Position numbers and translations under genes: made by a program. Below the pieces are notes generated by a model that ran no database searches, had not been told where the DNA came from, and saw only the letters and a program-made list of their open reading frames with translations. Below, piece after piece: positions 60,870-64,000 of a stretch of 64,000 nucleotides of DNA. Each line of letters starts with the position of its first letter. Position 1 is the first letter of the stretch. This DNA is from Nocardia suismassiliense (lineage in GTDB: Bacteria > Actinomycetota > Actinomycetes > Mycobacteriales > Mycobacteriaceae), in the NCBI RefSeq assembly GCF_900269665.1, contig NZ_LT985361.1, positions 6,854,880 through 6,918,879 on the forward strand, read 5' to 3'.

Positions 60870-62870
60870 ATGGCGGCGACCCTCATCGCGACGGCTCCGA
60901 CCGGTTCCGTTGCCTCATCCACCAGTCCGACAGCCCTGCCCCCGGTCCGACCGGTGGAGCGTCTCGGGTTGGCGGTGCTGCTGCTCGGCACCGCGCTCGC
61001 GTACCTGCGGCACATCACCGTGAACGGTATGGGCAACAACTTCTACGCGGGCGCGACCTGGGCCGGCTCGCGGAACTGGAAGGCGCTGCTGTTCGGCTCG
61101 CTCGATCCGAGCAACTTCATCACGGTGGACAAACCACCGGTGTCGCAGTGGGTGATGGGGTTGTCCGGGCAGCTGTTCGGGTTCAGCAGTGCGAGCATGC
61201 TCGTTCCGCAGGCGTTGATGGCGGTTGCCGCGGTCTGGTTGTTGTACGCGGCGGTGGCGCGGGCGACCGGCAGCCGGGGCGCCGGGTTGCTCGCCGGGGT
61301 GGTGCTGGCGGCAACTCCGGTGGTGGCGTTGATGTTTCGGTTCAACAATCCGGATGCGGTGCTGGTCTTGCTGATGACGGCGGGCGGTTACTGCACGATC
61401 AGGGCGCTGGAGCGGGCGAACGGGCGCTGGCTGATGCTGGCCGGTGTCGCGCTCGGGTTCGCGTTCTTGGCGAAGTTGCTCGAAGGATTGATGGTGCTGC
61501 CCGCGCTGGGGGTGGTGTACCTCGTGGTCGCGCCTACCTCGTTGCGGAATCGGTTGTGGCACTTGGTCGGTGCCACTGCGGCGTTGATTGTTTCCGCCGG
61601 TTGGTATGTGCTGCTGACCATTCTGTGGCCTGCCTCGTCGCGGCCTTACCTGGCGGGGTCGACGGACAACACGTTCATGGATGCGGTGCTGGGCTACAAC
61701 GGATTCGGGCGTTTCCTGGGTGACACCCCAGCGTCGGGTCAGATCGCGCTGCCCGCCGGTTATCAAACGCCGCCGGGACTGTTGCAGAGTTTCAATGATT
61801 TCGGATCGCCCGGGGTCGGTCGACTGTTCCTGGGAGAGAGCGGGTTCGAGATCTCGTGGCTGCTTCCTGCGGCGCTGCTGGCGTTCGTGGTGGTGCTGGT
61901 TTCGCGGTGGAGTACACCGCGTACTGATCGAATACGTGGTGCCGCATTGGTTTTCGGGCTGTGGCTGATCACCATGGGTGGCGCCTTCAGTGCGATGAAG
62001 GCTATCGAGCACTCGTATTACACGTTGACGCTCGCGCCCGCCGTGGCCGGGTTGGTGGCGGTCGGGGTACACGAGCTGTGGCGACGGCGCGATGAGCTTG
62101 TCGGCAGGCTCGGTGCCGCCGCATTGGTGCTGACCATGGGATTGTGGTCTTTGGTTGTGCTGCAACGTAATTCGGATTGGTTGCCGTGGTTGCGCTGGAC
62201 CGTCGCGGGGACGGCAATGGTTGCGGCGCTCGGACTGCTGCTGACGGCGATCCCAGCTACGGCCGGCTGGCGGACTGCTCGTGCCAGAGCGACCGCGCTG
62301 CTGGTGATCGTCGGCGTGTTCGCCGGGCTCGGTGGGTCGACAGCCTATGCGGCGGCCACCCTGCCGCAGGCCCACGTCGGGCGCAGTCCTGTCGTCGGAC
62401 CGGCCAAGCCGGTCGAGACCGGGATCGAGGCGCTCATCCATCGGCAGACGCAGAACTTCGCCGACGGTGGCGCGTTCACCAACCCGCAGCTCGTCACCAT
62501 GCTGATGAGCACCACGACGAAATGGTCGGCCGCGGTCGATCGCGGTTCGATCGCCGCCGCGCTGGAATTGGCCAGCCGCACCCCGGTGATCGCCATCGGC
62601 GGGTTCGCGGCAGAGGACCCGGTACCAACGCTAGAGGAGTTCCAGCAGATCGTGGCCGACCATCAATTGACCTACTACCTGGTGCAGGAAATGCAACTGC
62701 CCGCGTCTTGGAAAGTCGGCGGCCAGCCCGGCGCTGCCTCACCCTCTGCCCCCGAAAAGCCGTGGCAGGTGACCGGAAAGCCGGAGATCGCAACCTGGGT
62801 GAGTCACCACTACACCGCAACACACATCGGCAACATTGCGATCTACGACCTGACGCCGCACCCCAATTAG
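60870..62870 (+). CDS. GT39-family membrane glycosyltransferase (copy 2)
   Basis: The 666-residue protein is a paralogue of the one at 49080: the first ~200 residues are nearly identical (HITVNGMGNNFYAGATWAGS, GQLFGFSSASMLVPQALMAV). Copy 2 differs most in the extracytoplasmic loop after NNTFMD/DNTFMD (ASGQIALPAGYQTPPGLLQS versus GGNRFELPPGYEMPHDLGAG) and in the C-terminal domain. The predicted role is transfer of a sugar from a polyprenyl donor. The ATG at 60870 follows GGGGCC and is the first good start. Confidence 0.87.
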   Translation: MAATLIATAPTGSVASSTSPTALPPVRPVERLGLAVLLLGTALAYLRHITVNGMGNNFYAGATWAGSRNWKALLFGSLDPSNFITVDKPPVSQWVMGLSGQLFGFSSASMLVPQALMAVAAVWLLYAAVARATGSRGAGLLAGVVLAATPVVALMFRFNNPDAVLVLLMTAGGYCTIRALERANGRWLMLAGVALGFAFLAKLLEGLMVLPALGVVYLVVAPTSLRNRLWHLVGATAALIVSAGWYVLLTILWPASSRPYLAGSTDNTFMDAVLGYNGFGRFLGDTPASGQIALPAGYQTPPGLLQSFNDFGSPGVGRLFLGESGFEISWLLPAALLAFVVVLVSRWSTPRTDRIRGAALVFGLWLITMGGAFSAMKAIEHSYYTLTLAPAVAGLVAVGVHELWRRRDELVGRLGAAALVLTMGLWSLVVLQRNSDWLPWLRWTVAGTAMVAALGLLLTAIPATAGWRTARARATALLVIVGVFAGLGGSTAYAAATLPQAHVGRSPVVGPAKPVETGIEALIHRQTQNFADGGAFTNPQLVTMLMSTTTKWSAAVDRGSIAAALELASRTPVIAIGGFAAEDPVPTLEEFQQIVADHQLTYYLVQEMQLPASWKVGGQPGAASPSAPEKPWQVTGKPEIATWVSHHYTATHIGNIAIYDLTPHPN

Positions 62871-62981
62871 TGTCCGCAGAGGTTGATGCGCTGCGATCCG
62901 CCGCGCAAGCTCGACGATGACCACCCCGAAGTCGGGGGCAAGGTCAGCCGCCCCGCGGCCTTCCTGGCAATCGTGCTCGTA

Positions 62982-63887
62982 TCAGCGCTGGATCCAGTCC
63001 CGCATGCGCCCGAAGAGGGTGCGGCCGGAGTCGCGTTCGCGTTCGGTGAAGAGGAATTTCAGTTCCTCCTCCAGGGACTTGCGGACTACATCGCGCAACT
63101 CGTGTGCGGCCGAGTCGATGTCGTCGGCGTCGCGCCAGGGGGCCGGGTCGATCGGGGTGCCCGCGGAGAAGTAGAAGCGTTCGGGGCGCGGCAGTACGGT
63201 CGGGCCGAGGCCGCGCAGCAGCGGGGGTGTCAATTCGGGGTTGATGCCGAGGGCTTCGACGGTCCAGCGCAGCGGGCGCAGCAGCGGGTGGTCGCCGTCG
63301 ATCACGATGTCGTAGGCGTCGTCGACGCCGATCATCGCGATCGGCACGATCGGCGCGCCCGCTTCGATCGCCATCCGGGCGAAGCCAGTGCGGCCCTCCC
63401 ATTTGAGGACGTACTTCTCGTTCTTGCGGCGCACCGCTTCCCGCCCGCCGCCGGGGAAGACGATGACGGCCTCGCCGCGCTGCAACAGCGCGAGGCAGTT
63501 GCGGCGGGTGCCGCGGACCGCGCCGTAGCGGTGCAGGAAGTGGCGCACGCCCGGTACCGCGATCAGCACGTGTTCGGCGAGCCCGCGGATCAGGCGGCCG
63601 CGGCGGCGCAGCACCTCGGGCAGCAGCAGCGGTGCGTCGATGCCACCCATCAGGTTGTGATTGCCGACGAGCAGCACGGGTCCCTCGGTCGGAATGTTGT
63701 CGAGTCCGTAGAACCGCGGACTGGTCCACGCGCGCAACGGCGAGAGCAGCGCCTCGATTACCCGCAGATCGCTGTCGCTCAGCGAAACCGCCAGCGGAGC
63801 CCCATCACTGAGCGCCGGCTTCTCCAACACCAACGCCCCGGACGCGCCCTCCACGGAACCAACCGAACCCGAACGGTCGTGCGACAT
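62982..63887 (-). CDS. Lysophospholipid acyltransferase-like protein (PlsC/DAGAT-type)
   Basis: The 301-residue membrane-associated acyltransferase transfers acyl chains from acyl-CoA to lipid acceptors. The catalytic His-containing block is VGNHNLMGGIDAPLLLPEVL, the glycerol-phosphate-binding-type block is AVIVFPGGGREAVRRKNEK, and the later IVPIAMIGVDDAYDIV completes the pattern. It resembles mycobacterial Rv1428c, which lies next to fadD12 there. AGGAGG precedes the ATG at 63887 by 6 bases; an ATG 25 codons upstream is less likely. Confidence 0.87.
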   Translation of the reverse strand: MSHDRSGSVGSVEGASGALVLEKPALSDGAPLAVSLSDSDLRVIEALLSPLRAWTSPRFYGLDNIPTEGPVLLVGNHNLMGGIDAPLLLPEVLRRRGRLIRGLAEHVLIAVPGVRHFLHRYGAVRGTRRNCLALLQRGEAVIVFPGGGREAVRRKNEKYVLKWEGRTGFARMAIEAGAPIVPIAMIGVDDAYDIVIDGDHPLLRPLRWTVEALGINPELTPPLLRGLGPTVLPRPERFYFSAGTPIDPAPWRDADDIDSAAHELRDVVRKSLEEELKFLFTERERDSGRTLFGRMRDWIQR

Positions 63888-64000
63888 ACATCCCTCCTGA
63901 TGTCGCCCCGAACGATACCGTAACGAATTCCACTGTGCCGCATCACATGTGAGCCCCAACACAGTCCACCCGGTCTGCTATGAGCTCCGGGGCACCCTCC

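Noticed and set aside
61681..62441. Antisense frames within the GT39 genes
   Set aside because: Repetitive basic/His-rich products typical of shadow frames.

Overview
The window is high-GC, gene-dense DNA from a mycolic-acid actinomycete, most likely Nocardia or a close relative such as Rhodococcus. The gene order resembles the mycobacterial sigB-ideR-lexA neighbourhood: a DUF3099 protein, sigB, ideR (with galE), a PAC2 protein, a PhzF-like protein, nrdR, an Rv2719c-like protein and lexA occur in that order, but large accessory blocks are inserted between them. Other support comes from AhpC with Cys174/Cys176, an AhpD with Cys130/Cys133, a SigK/RskA pair, and many GTG starts.

Layout. 0-6 kb: a DUF3099 protein, a long ~72-bp tandem-repeat array, a Tat-exported flavin amine oxidase, a second array of the same repeat, an MFS transporter and a VOC protein. 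6-16 kb: a methyltransferase, sigB with an ECF-type promoter, a decayed glycoside hydrolase, a GNAT/acyl-CoA-synthetase fusion overlapping an AcuC-type deacetylase, and ideR-galE. 16-25 kb: a DUF4192 protein with an acidic extension, a lipoprotein, PAC2, a DUF3516 helicase and a two-gene polyamine operon (ornithine decarboxylase-like, then a fused AdoMet decarboxylase/spermidine synthase). 25-31 kb: an SDR/tautomerase operon with its divergent TetR repressor, a DUF559 protein, a GGCT-like protein, and the oxyR/ahpC-ahpD peroxide module. 31-40 kb: PhzF, SigK/RskA, DUF5134, an AraC regulator facing an SDR gene, an acyl-CoA ligase, GNAT and a class III aminotransferase. 40-49 kb: Pr6Pr, HrpA with a disordered insert, nrdR, a secreted protein, an Rv2719c-like protein and lexA. 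49-64 kb: two paralogous GT39 glycosyltransferases, a TetR/FAD-monooxygenase pair, an ArsR-controlled CbiMN-CbiQ-CbiO metal importer, a frameshifted gene, an acyl-CoA dehydrogenase and an acyltransferase.

The most unusual signal is structural. Three intergenic arrays share a palindromic motif with GGGACA...TGTCCC arms. Two of them carry imperfect copies of the 3' end (stop codon and last codons) of the adjacent gene: the MFS transporter and a TetR regulator. A third gene, cbiQ, has several tandem copies of its own 3' end between it and cbiO, without the GGGACA palindrome. This points to repeated duplication of gene 3' termini next to repeats, with some repeats now read as C-terminal codons. 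Further points are a solitary type I-E CRISPR-repeat-like sequence between ahpC and ahpD, four direct repeats in an AraC/SDR promoter region, and clear palindromic operators for two TetR regulators and one ArsR regulator.

All calls were made by reading the sequence. No database search or computation was run, and start codons are given as the best choice from ribosome-binding sites and family knowledge.
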